Part shown: positions 8,757-18,284 of the stretch, piece after piece
How the letters are laid out: each line of letters begins with the position of its first letter
Position numbering within the stretch: the first letter of the stretch is position 1
DNA from: Thalassospira profundimaris
GTDB lineage: Bacteria > Pseudomonadota > Alphaproteobacteria > Rhodospirillales > Thalassospiraceae
Assembly (NCBI RefSeq): GCF_003326675.1
Contig: NZ_JPWF01000005.1
Location: 124,001-188,000, forward strand
Length of the DNA: 64,000 bases
Reading direction: 5' to 3'
Made by a program: the position numbers and the translations under genes
The notes under the pieces: generated by a model
What the model was told of the DNA's origin: nothing
Seen by the model: only the letters and a program-made list of their open reading frames with translations
Database searches by the model: none

Positions 8757-9053
8757 ATTTTTATATCCTATTTTAATGTAAGTGAAATCAATGTGTTGTA
8801 TGTGTTATTGTTGAGATGAATGCAGTGATTTTAAATAATTGTTTGGAATAATATTATTGCATGATTGGATAAATTTTACTGGGTTGATTTCGACACATCG
8901 GAAAATCAGTTCAATCGCGTTAAACGACAACTATACGAGTTCCTTCCTGTTCAGATATTGGATGCTACCATTGTTTGTCTGAGAGCATGTAAGGATTTAT
9001 CTGAACAGACGAACATGCGCCGCAAAAAGATTTACTCAATCCGAAATAGATCC
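8757..9053. other. AT-rich gene-poor stretch
   Basis: About 300 bp of low-GC DNA between the small acidic ORF and the terminator of the SDR gene. The plus strand carries an 87-codon frame (8865-9128) that runs into the terminator and has no Shine-Dalgarno, so I do not call it. The composition suggests the remnant of an inserted segment. Confidence 0.45.
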
Positions 9054-9099
9054 TGCAAAAAGGTAAACGGGGCGCAGGTCCCACATCCGCGCCCCGTTT
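9054..9099 (-). terminator. Terminator of the polyol ABC transporter operon
   Basis: A perfect 11-bp inverted repeat, AAACGGGGCGC (9065-9075) and GCGCCCCGTTT (9089-9099), separated by 13 nt. On the minus strand it is followed by a T-rich run (TTTACCTTTTT). It lies 65 bp after the SDR stop codon. Confidence 0.85.
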
Positions 9100-9163
9100 C
9101 ACCATTGTTCGGACCTGGCTACAAATAACTTCAGGACATTGTAGCCATTAGTTGCACCTGGCC

Positions 9164-9934
9164 TTACCAGCAGGTGTAACCCCCATCAGCCAGAACAATG
9201 GATCCGGTCAGCAGGCTTGATGCATCGGATGCCAGGAACAGCACGACCGATCCGATTTCCTCGGTTTCGCCAAGGCGTGCCATCGGGGTGCCGTTGATCC
9301 AGGCGTCATACATTTCCGGCTTGGATTTCACGAATTCATTCAGCGGGGTTGCGATATAGGTCGGTGCAACCGCATTGACGCGCACACCACGACCGCCCCA
9401 TTCAGCAGCCAAGGACTTGGTCAGGTGATGAACTGCGGCCTTGGAGGCGTTGTAATAGGCCTGTTCCTGCGGCTTGTTGACGATAAAGCCCGACATGGAA
9501 CCGACATTGACGATAACGCCGTTCTTTTTGGCCAGCATCTGTTTGCCGAACTCGCGGCAGCACCAGAAAGTACCATTCAGATTGACGTCAATGACATTGA
9601 GCCAATGTTCATCACTGACGGTTTCCGCCGGGGTTTCCGAACGGGCAATCCCGGCATTGTTGACCAGAATATCGATGCCGCCCTGCTTCGCCATTTTTTC
9701 GGCACTGGCGCGGACCTGATCGGTGTTGGTGACATCCATGATATCGATGTCGGCCGAATAACCCTTGGATTTCAGGTAATCACGGCCTTCTTCGGCGACT
9801 TCTTGGCTGATATCGCCGATGACAACATGGGCACCGGCCTCGGCCAGTGCTTCGCAGCAGGACAGACCGATGGCACGGCCGCCACCGGTGACATAGGCGC
9901 GACGCCCGGAAAGATCGAACTTTTTAAGATACAT
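9164..9934 (-). CDS. SDR family dehydrogenase, probably for a sugar alcohol
   Basis: 256 aa classical short-chain dehydrogenase: NAD(P) loop TGGGRAIG near residue 15, NNAG, catalytic Ser in GSMSG, and YNASK with the catalytic Tyr and Lys. The C-terminus LLTGSIVLADGGYTCW is standard. It is the last gene of an ABC sugar/polyol importer operon, so oxidation of the imported polyol to a ketose is the likely job; the exact substrate (sorbitol, mannitol, arabinitol or other) cannot be read. I start at MYLKKFDLSG (9934); a longer frame to 10009 is not family-like. Confidence 0.85.
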   Translation of the reverse strand: MYLKKFDLSGRRAYVTGGGRAIGLSCCEALAEAGAHVVIGDISQEVAEEGRDYLKSKGYSADIDIMDVTNTDQVRASAEKMAKQGGIDILVNNAGIARSETPAETVSDEHWLNVIDVNLNGTFWCCREFGKQMLAKKNGVIVNVGSMSGFIVNKPQEQAYYNASKAAVHHLTKSLAAEWGGRGVRVNAVAPTYIATPLNEFVKSKPEMYDAWINGTPMARLGETEEIGSVVLFLASDASSLLTGSIVLADGGYTCW

Positions 9935-10012
9935 TTTGGACTCACAGTTAGCTTGATTGGTAAGGCGGGGCCGCAATCCGTGTGGGGCAATGCGGCCCGG
10001 ATTGTTCACGTA

Positions 10013-11020
10013 TCAGGAAGGTCCAAGCGCAAGACCATGGGCGTCAAAGCGGTGGATGCGATCCTGTTCTGGGGTCAGGAAGATTTTGTCATGTTCACCA
10101 AGGGGCATTTCGCCGGTGGCGCGGACCGTCATCGGGCCAAGGCCATCGGCTTCGACATGAAGATATGTCTCGGCCCCAAGATGTTCGGCGATCTTGACCG
10201 TTGCAGCGATGACGCCGCTTTCGGTGCTGACCGTCAGATGTTCGGGACGGATGCCAATTTCATGGCAGTTATGTTTTGCTGCAAGCTCCCCGCCCAGGAA
10301 GTTCATTTTTGGTGAGCCGATAAAACCGGCGACAAATTTATTGGCAGGGTTGTTATAAAGATCCATCGGCTTGCCGACCTGTTCGACCCGGCCGGCCTGG
10401 AGAACCACGATTTTGTCGGCCATGGTCATGGCTTCGACCTGATCGTGGGTCACATAGATCATTGTGGTTTTAAGTTCCTGATGCAGGCCGGTGATTTCAA
10501 GACGCATGTTGACGCGAAGGGCGGCATCAAGGTTTGAAAGCGGTTCGTCAAACAGGAAGGCGGCCGGGTTGCGCACAATGGCGCGACCGATGGCAACACG
10601 CTGGCGCTGACCACCTGAAAGTGCGCCGGGGCGACGTTCGAGATAGTCGGTCAGGTTCAGGATTTTGGCTGCGGACTGGACTTTCTGGTCAATCACATCC
10701 TTGCTTTCGCCCGCCATTTTCAGACCAAAAGCAATGTTGTTATAGACCGTCATATGCGGATACAGCGCATAGGACTGAAAGACCATCGACAGGCCGCGTT
10801 TGGCCGGTGCTTCGTTGGCAACATCGGTGCCGTCAATCAGGATTTTGCCATCAGTGACGTCTTCCAGGCCGGCAATCAGACGCAGCAGGGTTGATTTCCC
10901 GCAGCCCGAAGGGCCGACAAAGACAACGAATTCACCATCATTGATATCAAGATCGACACCGGGAATAACATCCAGCGTTCCGAAGCTTTTCTTGACTTTT
11001 TCCAGTCGGATAGCACCCAT
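10013..11020 (-). CDS. Sugar/polyol ABC transporter ATP-binding protein (MalK/UgpC type)
   Basis: 335 aa. Walker [10 protein letters not shown] near residue 38, signature [17 protein letters not shown], Walker [13 protein letters not shown] and switch His in [18 protein letters not shown]-terminal TOBE regulatory domain follows ([10 protein letters not shown]). It energises the importer formed by the two upstream permeases and the binding protein, on the cytoplasmic membrane face. A good Shine-Dalgarno (AAGGAAC) precedes the ATG. The C-terminal domain is the type shared by ATPases of maltose, glycerol-3-phosphate and polyol systems. Confidence 0.95.
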   Translation of the reverse strand: MGAIRLEKVKKSFGTLDVIPGVDLDINDGEFVVFVGPSGCGKSTLLRLIAGLEDVTDGKILIDGTDVANEAPAKRGLSMVFQSYALYPHMTVYNNIAFGLKMAGESKDVIDQKVQSAAKILNLTDYLERRPGALSGGQRQRVAIGRAIVRNPAAFLFDEPLSNLDAALRVNMRLEITGLHQELKTTMIYVTHDQVEAMTMADKIVVLQAGRVEQVGKPMDLYNNPANKFVAGFIGSPKMNFLGGELAAKHNCHEIGIRPEHLTVSTESGVIAATVKIAEHLGAETYLHVEADGLGPMTVRATGEMPLGEHDKIFLTPEQDRIHRFDAHGLALGPS

Positions 11021-11059
11021 TTTGGTGTTCCTTCTTTCTCTATTTTCACGGGCTTGCGG

Positions 11060-11890
11060 TTACTTGACCGCGCCGAATGTCAGACCACGTACCAGCTGTT
11101 TCTGAGAGAACCAGCCAATGACCAGAATTGGGGCAACCGCGAGCGTCGATGCGGCTGAAAGCTTGGCCCAGAACAACCCTTCGGGGCTGGAATAGGACGC
11201 AATGAATGCTGTCAGCGGGGCGGCATCAGACGTGGTGAGGTTGAGTGTCCAGAACGCTTCGTTCCAGGCCAGGATCACATTAAGCAGCATGGTCGAAGCT
11301 ATGCCGGGTACGGCCATGGGCAACAGCACAAAGATGATTTCCTTGGGCAGGGTTGCGCCATCCATACGCGCGGCTTCGAGGATGTCGGTCGGGATTTCCT
11401 TGAAATAGGTGTAAAGCATCCAGACCATGATCGGCAGGTTGATCAGGAACAGAACCATGATCAGACCAAAGCGCGTATCAAGCAGTCCCCAGTCACGGAA
11501 CACCAGATAGATCGGCACAAGAACACCGACCGGCGGCATCATCTTGGTCGACAGCATCCAGAGAAGTGCGTCCTTGGTGCGTTTGGTCGGGTTAAAGGCC
11601 ATCGCCCATGCACAGGTCACGGCAAAGACCAGACCAACCAGTGTCGAGCCAACCGCAAGGATGATCGAGTTCATGGCGAACTTGAAATAGTTCGACCGTT
11701 CCTGAACTTCGGCATAGTTTTCCAGCGTCCAGTCAAAGGAGATGAAGCTGGGCGGGATAGAAACCGCTTCAAGTTCGGTCTTGAAGCTGGTCAGGACCAT
11801 CCAGAAGATCGGGAAGAAGATCAGAAGCCCCACGATCCAGGCAAATATCGAGAAACTGATATAGCCAAGGGGTGATTGTTTGTTTTCCAT
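11060..11890 (-). CDS. Sugar/polyol ABC transporter permease (MalG type)
   Basis: 276 aa with six predicted membrane helices and the cytoplasmic EAA loop EAARMDGATLPKEIIFVLLPMAVPGI, through which it contacts the ATPase. The N-terminal helix IFAWIVGLLIFFPIFWMVLTSFK is typical of the second permease of carbohydrate uptake family 1. It follows the other permease after 10 bp and has AAGGGGCG before the ATG. Confidence 0.93.
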   Translation of the reverse strand: MENKQSPLGYISFSIFAWIVGLLIFFPIFWMVLTSFKTELEAVSIPPSFISFDWTLENYAEVQERSNYFKFAMNSIILAVGSTLVGLVFAVTCAWAMAFNPTKRTKDALLWMLSTKMMPPVGVLVPIYLVFRDWGLLDTRFGLIMVLFLINLPIMVWMLYTYFKEIPTDILEAARMDGATLPKEIIFVLLPMAVPGIASTMLLNVILAWNEAFWTLNLTTSDAAPLTAFIASYSSPEGLFWAKLSAASTLAVAPILVIGWFSQKQLVRGLTFGAVK

Positions 11891-11900
11891 AACGCGCCCC

Positions 11901-12773
11901 TTACTTATCCAGGTTTTTGCCGATAAGGCGGATCAGGAAGATCGCCACGATATTGGCCAGAATGACCGCAACAATCCCGCCCGCGGACGCGCCACCAACG
12001 TCGTATTGCAGAAGTGCCTGCGTATAGACGAGGAAGGCAATGTTGGTCGTTGCCAGACCCGGGCCACCACCGGTGGTCACAAAGATTTCGGCAAAGACGG
12101 TCAGCAGGAAGATGGTTTCGATCAGGACCACAACCGTGATCGCACGGCTGAGATGGGGAAGCGTAATATAGAAGAAAATGGCAACCGGACCGGCGCCATC
12201 CATCTGGGCGGCTTCTTTCTGGTCGCGGTCAAGTGACTGCAAGGCGGTCAGCAAAATCAGAACAGCAAAGGGCAGCCATTGCCATGACACCATGATGATG
12301 ATTGATGTCAGGGGTACATTGGTAAACCAGTCAATTGCGGGCAGGCCAAGCAAGCTGGCAAGCCATGCAAACATCCCCGAAACCGGGTCCATCAAAAGGT
12401 TTTTCCAGACCAGTGCATTCACGGTCGGCATAATAAAGAAGGGTGCAATCACCAGAAGGCGCAGAATGCCGCGACCAAAGATTGGTTGATCAAGCATCAG
12501 GCCAAGCAAGATGCCGCCAACCACGGTGATGACAAGAACCGATCCAACCAGCAAAAGCGTGTTTGCAAGCGATGCAAAGAATGCCGGATCAGTCAGGAAA
12601 AATTCGTAATTAAGTGTACCGATCCATTCTTCCATTCCCGGCGACAACAGATTGTAGCGCAGGAAGGAGAAGTAAATCGTCATGCCCAGCGGGACGGCCA
12701 TCCACAAGAACAAGACAATGATCGACGGTGCGGACATAATGCGCCCGGTCAGGGTCGAGGCCCGTGTCGACAT
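11901..12773 (-). CDS. Sugar/polyol ABC transporter permease (MalF type)
   Basis: 290 aa, six membrane helices, EAA loop KEAAQMDGAGPVAIFFYITLPHLSRAI. The N-terminus IIVLFLWMAVPLGMTIYFSFLRYNLLSPG is the usual first helix of this permease type. It forms the membrane channel with the downstream permease. It is separated from the binding-protein gene by a hairpin that may lower its expression relative to the binding protein. GGGGAGC lies upstream of the ATG. Confidence 0.93.
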   Translation of the reverse strand: MSTRASTLTGRIMSAPSIIVLFLWMAVPLGMTIYFSFLRYNLLSPGMEEWIGTLNYEFFLTDPAFFASLANTLLLVGSVLVITVVGGILLGLMLDQPIFGRGILRLLVIAPFFIMPTVNALVWKNLLMDPVSGMFAWLASLLGLPAIDWFTNVPLTSIIIMVSWQWLPFAVLILLTALQSLDRDQKEAAQMDGAGPVAIFFYITLPHLSRAITVVVLIETIFLLTVFAEIFVTTGGGPGLATTNIAFLVYTQALLQYDVGGASAGGIVAVILANIVAIFLIRLIGKNLDK

Positions 12774-12821
12774 GATGTGCTCCCCGATTTTGATGTTGCT
12801 GATCCTTTTCCAGATGGAAAG

Positions 12822-12850
12822 GGGGCGGTGCGTTTTGCAACCACCGCCCC
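12822..12850 (-). terminator. Hairpin between binding-protein and permease genes
   Basis: GGGGCGGTG (12822-12830) pairs with CACCGCCCC (12842-12850) around an 11-nt loop; on the minus strand it is followed by a short pyrimidine run (CTTTCC). Placed inside the operon, it probably protects the binding-protein message or acts as partial attenuator, as is common in binding-protein-dependent operons. Confidence 0.6.
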
Positions 12851-12927
12851 AAGTTCATCAGGTCAAGGAGGCGCAGGCCAGAAATCATTTCAGATGTGCG
12901 TTGAGATGAATTCCGGCCTGTGGTGCA

Positions 12928-14238
12928 TCAGTAGTAACCAGCCTTACGCATGGTGCGGTCGGTTCCCGACTGTGCAGCAGCAAGGGCCTGATCGACAGTC
13001 ATCTGACCGGCAAGTGCGGCAGAGAACTGCTGACCAACCGTGGTGCCGATACCCTGGAATTCAGGGATCGCAGCGAACTGAACGCCAACATAGGGTTTCG
13101 GCTGCATGGTCGAGTTGATCGGGTCAGCACTGTCGATGGCAAGAAGGGTCTCGTCAGCGAACGGTGCGGCTTCGAGGTATTTCGGGTTCTGGTAAAGCGA
13201 CATACGGGTGCCCGGCGGTACGTTTGCCCAGCCTTCTTTGGATGCCACCAGTTCCAGATAGTTTTTCGAAGTTGCCCAAGCGATGAATTTCTGGGCGGCT
13301 TCTACTTTCTGGGAACCCATCGGAATGCCAAGGTTCCAAGCCCAGAGCCAGTTGGCGCCGGTGCAGGTTGCAGCACAAGGTGCTTCGGTAAAGCCGACTT
13401 TATCCGCAACTTTGGATTCTTTGGGGTTGGTTACGAAGGATGCAGCAACAGTTGCATCGATCCACATGCCGCATTTGCCCGAGTTGAACAGCGACAGGTT
13501 TTCGTTAAAGCCGTTCGATGTTGCGCCCGGAGGACCGTAGTTACCAAGAATGTTGGTATACATGTCGAGTGCTGCTTTCCACTCGGCACTGTCGAAGGTC
13601 GGGTTCCATTTTTCATCAAACAGACGCGCGCCATAAGCATTGCCCATGGTGGTGATCAGCGCCATGTTTTCACCCCAGCCCGCCTTGCCACGCAGGCAGA
13701 TGCCATAGACACCTTCGTCAGGCTTGTGGAGTTTCTTGGCGATCTCAAGGGTCTGATCCCAGGTCAGGCGACCATCGATTTTGATGCCGGCTGCGTCAAA
13801 CAGATCCTTGCGATACATCATCATCGAGCTTTCACCGTAGAACGGTGCAGCATAGAGTGCGTCATCCTTGGATACTGCGGAACGGATTGCCGGCATGATG
13901 TCATCGACATCATAGTCAGAGCCAAGCTTGTCAAGCGGTGCGAGCCAGCCTTTTTCAGCCCAGATCGGAACTTCGTAGGTGCCAATCGTCATGACGTCAT
14001 ACTGACCGCCCTTGGTGGCGATGTCGGTGGTGACGCGCTGACGCAGGGTGTTTTCTTCCAGCGTAACCCACTCAAGCGAGATGTCCGGGTTTTTGGAGGT
14101 GAAATCATCCGTCAGCTTCTGCATGCGGATCATGTCACCGTTATTCACGGTTGCGATGGTCAGTTTCGTTTCAGCATTGGCATGCGCGATGCCGCCTGCC
14201 AACAGCGCACACAGCGCTGCTCCCATTACGCGTTTCAT
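12928..14238 (-). CDS. Periplasmic sugar/polyol-binding protein
   Basis: 436 aa. It begins MKRVMGAALCALLAGGIAHANA, a clear signal peptide, and continues as a family 1 extracellular solute-binding protein (TIATVNNGDMIRMQKL; YDVMTIGTYEVPIWAEKGWL; GECSMMMYR-like stretch reading GESSMMMYR; GLTWDQ-like RLTWDQTLEIAKKL). Pattern and neighbours resemble the sorbitol/mannitol binding protein class, an inference only. GGGAGGAAAT directly before the ATG at 14238 decides the start. First gene of the transport operon. Confidence 0.93.
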   Translation of the reverse strand: MKRVMGAALCALLAGGIAHANAETKLTIATVNNGDMIRMQKLTDDFTSKNPDISLEWVTLEENTLRQRVTTDIATKGGQYDVMTIGTYEVPIWAEKGWLAPLDKLGSDYDVDDIMPAIRSAVSKDDALYAAPFYGESSMMMYRKDLFDAAGIKIDGRLTWDQTLEIAKKLHKPDEGVYGICLRGKAGWGENMALITTMGNAYGARLFDEKWNPTFDSAEWKAALDMYTNILGNYGPPGATSNGFNENLSLFNSGKCGMWIDATVAASFVTNPKESKVADKVGFTEAPCAATCTGANWLWAWNLGIPMGSQKVEAAQKFIAWATSKNYLELVASKEGWANVPPGTRMSLYQNPKYLEAAPFADETLLAIDSADPINSTMQPKPYVGVQFAAIPEFQGIGTTVGQQFSAALAGQMTVDQALAAAQSGTDRTMRKAGYY

Positions 14239-14268
14239 ATTTCCTCCCAAAAGGACTGTCTACCCGTT

Positions 14269-14286
14269 GGACAACTTGAATTGTCC
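14269..14286 (-). promoter_or_regulatory. Operator candidate before the polyol ABC operon
   Basis: GGACAA (14269-14274) and TTGTCC (14281-14286) form a perfect 6-bp inverted repeat with a 6-nt spacer, 31 bp upstream of the binding-protein ATG. It could be the site of the SorC-type regulator encoded next door. Short repeats arise by chance, so this is tentative. Confidence 0.35.
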
Positions 14287-14365
14287 GTATTGATCATTTG
14301 TTCAGGTAATGAGCATTCACTCAATTTCGGTATGTGTTGTCAAACGAAATCGTTTTTGCGGCGCA

Positions 14366-14400
14366 CAAAACAAAACCCTGCCAGAAGGTCTGACAGGGTT
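14366..14400 (-). terminator. Terminator after the SorC-type regulator
   Basis: AACCCTGCCAGA (14374-14385) pairs with TCTGACAGGGTT (14389-14400) with one mismatch; on the minus strand it is followed by TTTTGTTTTG. It lies 37 bp past the regulator stop, so the regulator and the transport operon are probably separate transcripts. Confidence 0.8.
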
Positions 14401-14436
14401 CTAATATGCTGGAATGTTGTATGAAGAGGCGGGTTG

Positions 14437-15387
14437 CTAGCGCAGCAAAGCTTCTGCTGTTGCCTCGTCGGTAATCAGGGTCGTGATCAGCTTTCCGCGC
14501 ATTGCACCCCGAATCGCGGCAACTTTTTTTGCGCCCTTTGCGACCGCAATCGTGTTGGTGGCGGGCTGCACCGCAGGCGCGCTGGTCACGCAATGATTGA
14601 CCGGATGATCAAGGATCTGGCCGTCCTGATCAAAGGACCAACTGATGACTTCACCAATCCCGCCACTATTGCGCAGCGACATCAATTCATCCCTGGTGAT
14701 AAAGCCGTCAATATGAAGCGGCGCGTCATCGCCGAGATGCCCGACACCGATAAAGCGGATATCGGCTTCGCGGGCGAGCTTCAGGATATTGTCCATCGGC
14801 GGCTGTTCCTGCATCCGTTCGCGCATTTGCGGGTCTTCGATGATGACCGGAATTGGCAACGGATAATGCGGGGCGCGGGTACGGTCGGCCAGATCGGTGA
14901 CCGCATCATAGAAACTGGCTGCCCCGTCATGGGCGATGGTGCCGACCAGCGATACGATCTTGTGGTGGCTGCCATCAATACGGCCGATTTCATCGACCAT
15001 GGCCCGCATCGCACGACCGGTCCCAAGGGCGATGATTTTGGGATCGGTTGATTGCAGGGCACGTTCAAGATAGGTGGCGGCGGCCTGCGCCATGCCAAAC
15101 ATGGCTTCGGGGGCGGATGGATCGGTCGGCACGACATCGCAACTTGCCAGACTATAGGTCTCGCAGATGGCTTTGCCCAGTTCCATGCAGCGGGTGATCG
15201 GATGATCAAGACGGACTTTGACAAGTCCCTCGCTTACCGCGGCAGAGACCAGTCGTTGTGCAGTGGGACGCGACACGCCAAGCTTTTGCGCGATTTCGTC
15301 CTGGGTGTTTCCGGCACAATAATAAAGCCAGCCAGCGCGGGCTGCTTCATCCAGACGGGCCGCTTCCTTGCGGGTTCGTTTTACCAT
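14437..15387 (-). CDS. SorC/DeoR-type sugar-binding transcriptional regulator
   Basis: 316 aa. N-terminal helix-turn-helix: YYCAGNTQDEIAQKLGVSRPTAQRLVSAAVSEGLV (about residues 22-56). The rest is a sugar-binding domain of the SorC type with IIALGTGRAMRAMVDEI, IRFIGVGHLG and GEVISWSFDQDGQIL. Members sense a phosphorylated sugar or polyol and control uptake operons. It lies directly upstream of the ABC operon in the same direction, so it is the obvious candidate regulator. I start at MVKRTRKEA (15387); the longer frame to 15447 is poorly supported. Confidence 0.9.
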   Translation of the reverse strand: MVKRTRKEAARLDEAARAGWLYYCAGNTQDEIAQKLGVSRPTAQRLVSAAVSEGLVKVRLDHPITRCMELGKAICETYSLASCDVVPTDPSAPEAMFGMAQAAATYLERALQSTDPKIIALGTGRAMRAMVDEIGRIDGSHHKIVSLVGTIAHDGAASFYDAVTDLADRTRAPHYPLPIPVIIEDPQMRERMQEQPPMDNILKLAREADIRFIGVGHLGDDAPLHIDGFITRDELMSLRNSGGIGEVISWSFDQDGQILDHPVNHCVTSAPAVQPATNTIAVAKGAKKVAAIRGAMRGKLITTLITDEATAEALLR

Positions 15388-15521
15388 CCGATTCCCCCGA
15401 TATTTCTTTTTATGTGCCCCGTTCCAAAGGGAACAACACAGGGACACACGATTTTATCGACCCAGTCTTATACTTTTCCTTGGGGGCTTTTGGAAACTCT
15501 TACCATCATACGGATACCCGG

Positions 15522-15554
15522 AAACAACAAAACCCGCCGGATCAATGGCGGGTT
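15522..15554 (-). terminator. Terminator after asd
   Basis: AACCCGCC (15531-15538) pairs with GGCGGGTT (15547-15554) around an 8-nt loop; on the minus strand it is followed by TTGTTGTTTCC. It lies 27 bp past the asd stop codon. Confidence 0.8.
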
Positions 15555-15580
15555 CTGAAGATGTTTTCTGGCGGTTTGCC

Positions 15581-16603
15581 TTATTTTTTCGGCAGGAATT
15601 CCGCAACAAGTTTTTCAGCAATCTGAACGGCGTTAAGGGCGGCACCCTTGCGCAGGTTATCACCGACACACCACAGAGACAGGCCGTTTTCAACCGTCGG
15701 GTCCTTGCGCACGCGCGAGACAAAGACGTTGTCTTCACCCTGGACTTCCTGCGGGGTGACATAACCTTCGTCCTGACGGTAATCAACAACCGAAACGCCC
15801 GGGAAGTCTTTCATTGCCTTGCGGGCATCTTCGACCGTGATCGGTTTTTCGAACTCGATATTGACCGCTTCGCCGTGACCGACAAAGACCGGAACGCGGA
15901 CACAGGTCGCGTGAACGGCAATTTCCGGATCAAGGATCTTGCGGGTTTCGACCGTCATTTTCCATTCTTCGCGGGTCGCGCCATCATCCATGAAATTGTC
16001 GATATGGGGGATGACGTTAAAGGCGATCTGTTTGGTGAACTCTTCTTTCTTGGGAAGGTCGTTCACATAGATACCGCGCGTCTGGTTAAACAGCTCGTCC
16101 ATGGCAGCGCGGCCGGCACCCGAAACCGACTGATAGGTCGACACAACGATACGCTTGATCGAGGCCATGTCATGAAGCGGTTTAAGCGCCATGACCATCT
16201 GAATGGTCGAACAGTTCGGGTTGGCGATGATGTTCTTTTTGGCGTAACCGGCAAGAGCATCGCCATTGACCTCGGGCACGACCAGCGGCACGCCCGGCTC
16301 CATACGCCAATAGCTGGAATTGTCGATGACAACGCAGCCTGCTTCGGCGGCCTTGGGGGCCAGTTTCTTGGCGGTTTCGCCACCGGCCGAGAACAGGGCA
16401 ATATCAACGCGCGAGAAATCGAAATTCGCTGCGTCCGATACGCTCAGATCATCGTCTTCGCCATAAGAGACGGTACGACCGATTGATTTCGACGATGCCA
16501 GTGCAAAGACTTCATCAGCCGGGAAGTTACGTTCGGCAAGAGTGTTGAGCATTTCGCGCCCGACATTTCCGGTCGCGCCGACAACGGCAATTTTATAGCC
16601 CAT
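15581..16603 (-). CDS. asd: Aspartate-semialdehyde dehydrogenase
   Basis: 340 aa, typical length. It reduces aspartyl phosphate to aspartate semialdehyde with NADPH, the branch step to lysine/diaminopimelate, threonine, methionine and isoleucine. N-terminal nucleotide loop GATGNVGREML; active-site Cys in NPNCSTIQM; SVSGAGRAAMDEL and NVIPHIDNF follow. It starts MGYKIAVVGATG at 16603; a frame reaching 16660 would only add an unconserved leader. It stands alone with its own terminator; dapF in the same pathway is elsewhere in this window. Confidence 0.97.
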   Translation of the reverse strand: MGYKIAVVGATGNVGREMLNTLAERNFPADEVFALASSKSIGRTVSYGEDDDLSVSDAANFDFSRVDIALFSAGGETAKKLAPKAAEAGCVVIDNSSYWRMEPGVPLVVPEVNGDALAGYAKKNIIANPNCSTIQMVMALKPLHDMASIKRIVVSTYQSVSGAGRAAMDELFNQTRGIYVNDLPKKEEFTKQIAFNVIPHIDNFMDDGATREEWKMTVETRKILDPEIAVHATCVRVPVFVGHGEAVNIEFEKPITVEDARKAMKDFPGVSVVDYRQDEGYVTPQEVQGEDNVFVSRVRKDPTVENGLSLWCVGDNLRKGAALNAVQIAEKLVAEFLPKK

Positions 16604-17040
16604 CAGGTGCCTCTTTTCAGTCTGGACAGCATGGTGGCCGGTCCCGGGCCGGTCGGGCAAAAGCCGCGTGGCGGTTCGGACGGCGCAGGCACATGCCTGT
16701 GGATAATGTCTGATAATCTGGCGCGAGATGTAAGGCTTTCAAAGCCAATGCGCAAGCGTATCCTTGGCATTCCACCTATGATTACTACTTGAGATCGCAG
16801 AAATTTCTGGCAGAATTATCGGTGGGGTTCATGTGTCGAACCCGAAATCAGAATCGTTTTGCATCCTGCTTGGTTGATTTCTGTTTTTCGGCTTGGTCTA
16901 TAACACGTCACCGCAGCCACCACCTGATGACCTTCCGAACGGCGATATAGAACGGTCCTGCACAAGGATTCGATACAGATATGCAGTCAAACTGCATATG
17001 GGGCGATCTTTATTCCGACTTTTGCAAAAAGGACGGCCTG
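16604..17040. other. Divergent intergenic region between asd and cfa
   Basis: 437 bp with promoters for both genes. No convincing ORF or RNA gene. The stretch 16740-16900 is AT-richer than the flanks, as expected near a promoter. The only clear site is AAGGAC before the cfa ATG. Confidence 0.4.
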
Positions 17041-18276
17041 ATGACGTACCCGATGAGTTTGGATTGGACACAAAAAAAGGTTCTCGATTTCTTTCGGGAA
17101 CATGTCACGCGCGGAACACTGGTTTTCCGCGTGGACGAAAAACATGAAATCGTTTTGGGGGATGGTTCATTACCACGGGCAGCAATGACGGTGCCCGATT
17201 GGGCCAAAACCCTTAAAATGGCGCTTAGCCCCGATCCGGGGTTTGGCGAAGCCTATATGCATGGCGGCTTCGAAGTCGTCAGCGGCGAGATGGAAGACCT
17301 GATCCGGGTGTTGCGCCTGAATTTTGAAGGCGGGCATTCGGCCAACGGGTTCGGGACCTTTATCGAGAAATTGCAGGCCCTTAAATTCCAGATCGCGCAG
17401 TTCACCACGGTCAAGGCCGCATCGAAACGTGTGCGCCATCATTATGATATCGGTAATGATCTTTACACCCGGTTCCTTGACCCGGAGATGCAATATTCCT
17501 GTGCCTTCTGGGATGATGGTGCGCAAACCCTTGAGGAGGCCCAGCACCGTAAAATGAGCCTGACTACCCAGCGTCTGAAGATCAATCAACCGGGATTGCG
17601 GGTTGTTGATATCGGTTGTGGCTGGGGCGGGTTGAGCCGGTTTATCCATCGTGAAACCGGGGCCGAGGTGCATGGTATTACCCTGTCGACCGAACAGTTC
17701 AACTGGGCGCAGGAAAAGCGCAACCAGATGGGCGACAATGCGAAGGCCGGTCTTGATTACCATCTTCTGGATTACCGGATTTTTGCCGATGCCAATGCCG
17801 GGAAATATGACCGGGTGGTATCGGTTGGCATGTTTGAACATGTTGGGCGCCATCAGTTCAAAACCTATTTCGAGAAGGTGGGGGAATTGCTTAAGGCCGG
17901 TGGCCGGGCGGTTATTCACACCATCATCAAGCCGCGTGCGGAGTTCACATCGCCCTGGATCGATAAATATATCTTTCCCGGTGGTTATATTCCGGCTGTG
18001 CATGAAGTTATCGAGGCGGCCGAACATGCCAAGCTGATGGTCGAGGCATCGCATTTCCACCCCGGACGAAATTACGCTAACACCCTGATCAAGTGGCGGG
18101 ACCGGTTCCGGGCGGTACGGGATGAACTCGATCCTGCCAAATATGACGAGGAATTCCGGCGCATGTGGGAATTTTATCTGGCGGGCTGCATCAATGCCTT
18201 TGACGATTCTGAAGGGGGCGGTGGCATGCGGGTTGGCCAGTTTGTCTTTACCAAGCCGGGCTTTGACTATGCCTAA
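17041..18276 (+). CDS. cfa: Cyclopropane-fatty-acyl-phospholipid synthase
   Basis: 411 aa. It transfers a methylene from S-adenosylmethionine to double bonds of phospholipid acyl chains at the inner membrane, often on entry into stationary phase or under stress. Visible: VRHHYDIGNDLYTRFLD (about residues 131-147), MQYSCAFW, the SAM loop VVDIGCGWGG (about 188-197), and VSVGMFEHVG. The N-terminal lipid-binding domain is shorter than in the longest family members. I start at MTYPMSLDW (17041) because AAGGAC lies 7 nt upstream; an in-frame ATG at 16981 is less likely. Confidence 0.93.
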   Translation: MTYPMSLDWTQKKVLDFFREHVTRGTLVFRVDEKHEIVLGDGSLPRAAMTVPDWAKTLKMALSPDPGFGEAYMHGGFEVVSGEMEDLIRVLRLNFEGGHSANGFGTFIEKLQALKFQIAQFTTVKAASKRVRHHYDIGNDLYTRFLDPEMQYSCAFWDDGAQTLEEAQHRKMSLTTQRLKINQPGLRVVDIGCGWGGLSRFIHRETGAEVHGITLSTEQFNWAQEKRNQMGDNAKAGLDYHLLDYRIFADANAGKYDRVVSVGMFEHVGRHQFKTYFEKVGELLKAGGRAVIHTIIKPRAEFTSPWIDKYIFPGGYIPAVHEVIEAAEHAKLMVEASHFHPGRNYANTLIKWRDRFRAVRDELDPAKYDEEFRRMWEFYLAGCINAFDDSEGGGGMRVGQFVFTKPGFDYA

Positions 18277-18284
18277 ATGAACAG

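Noticed and set aside
8865..9128. 87-codon plus-strand frame in the AT-rich patch
   Set aside because: It has no Shine-Dalgarno, runs into the SDR terminator and reads as composition-driven sequence.
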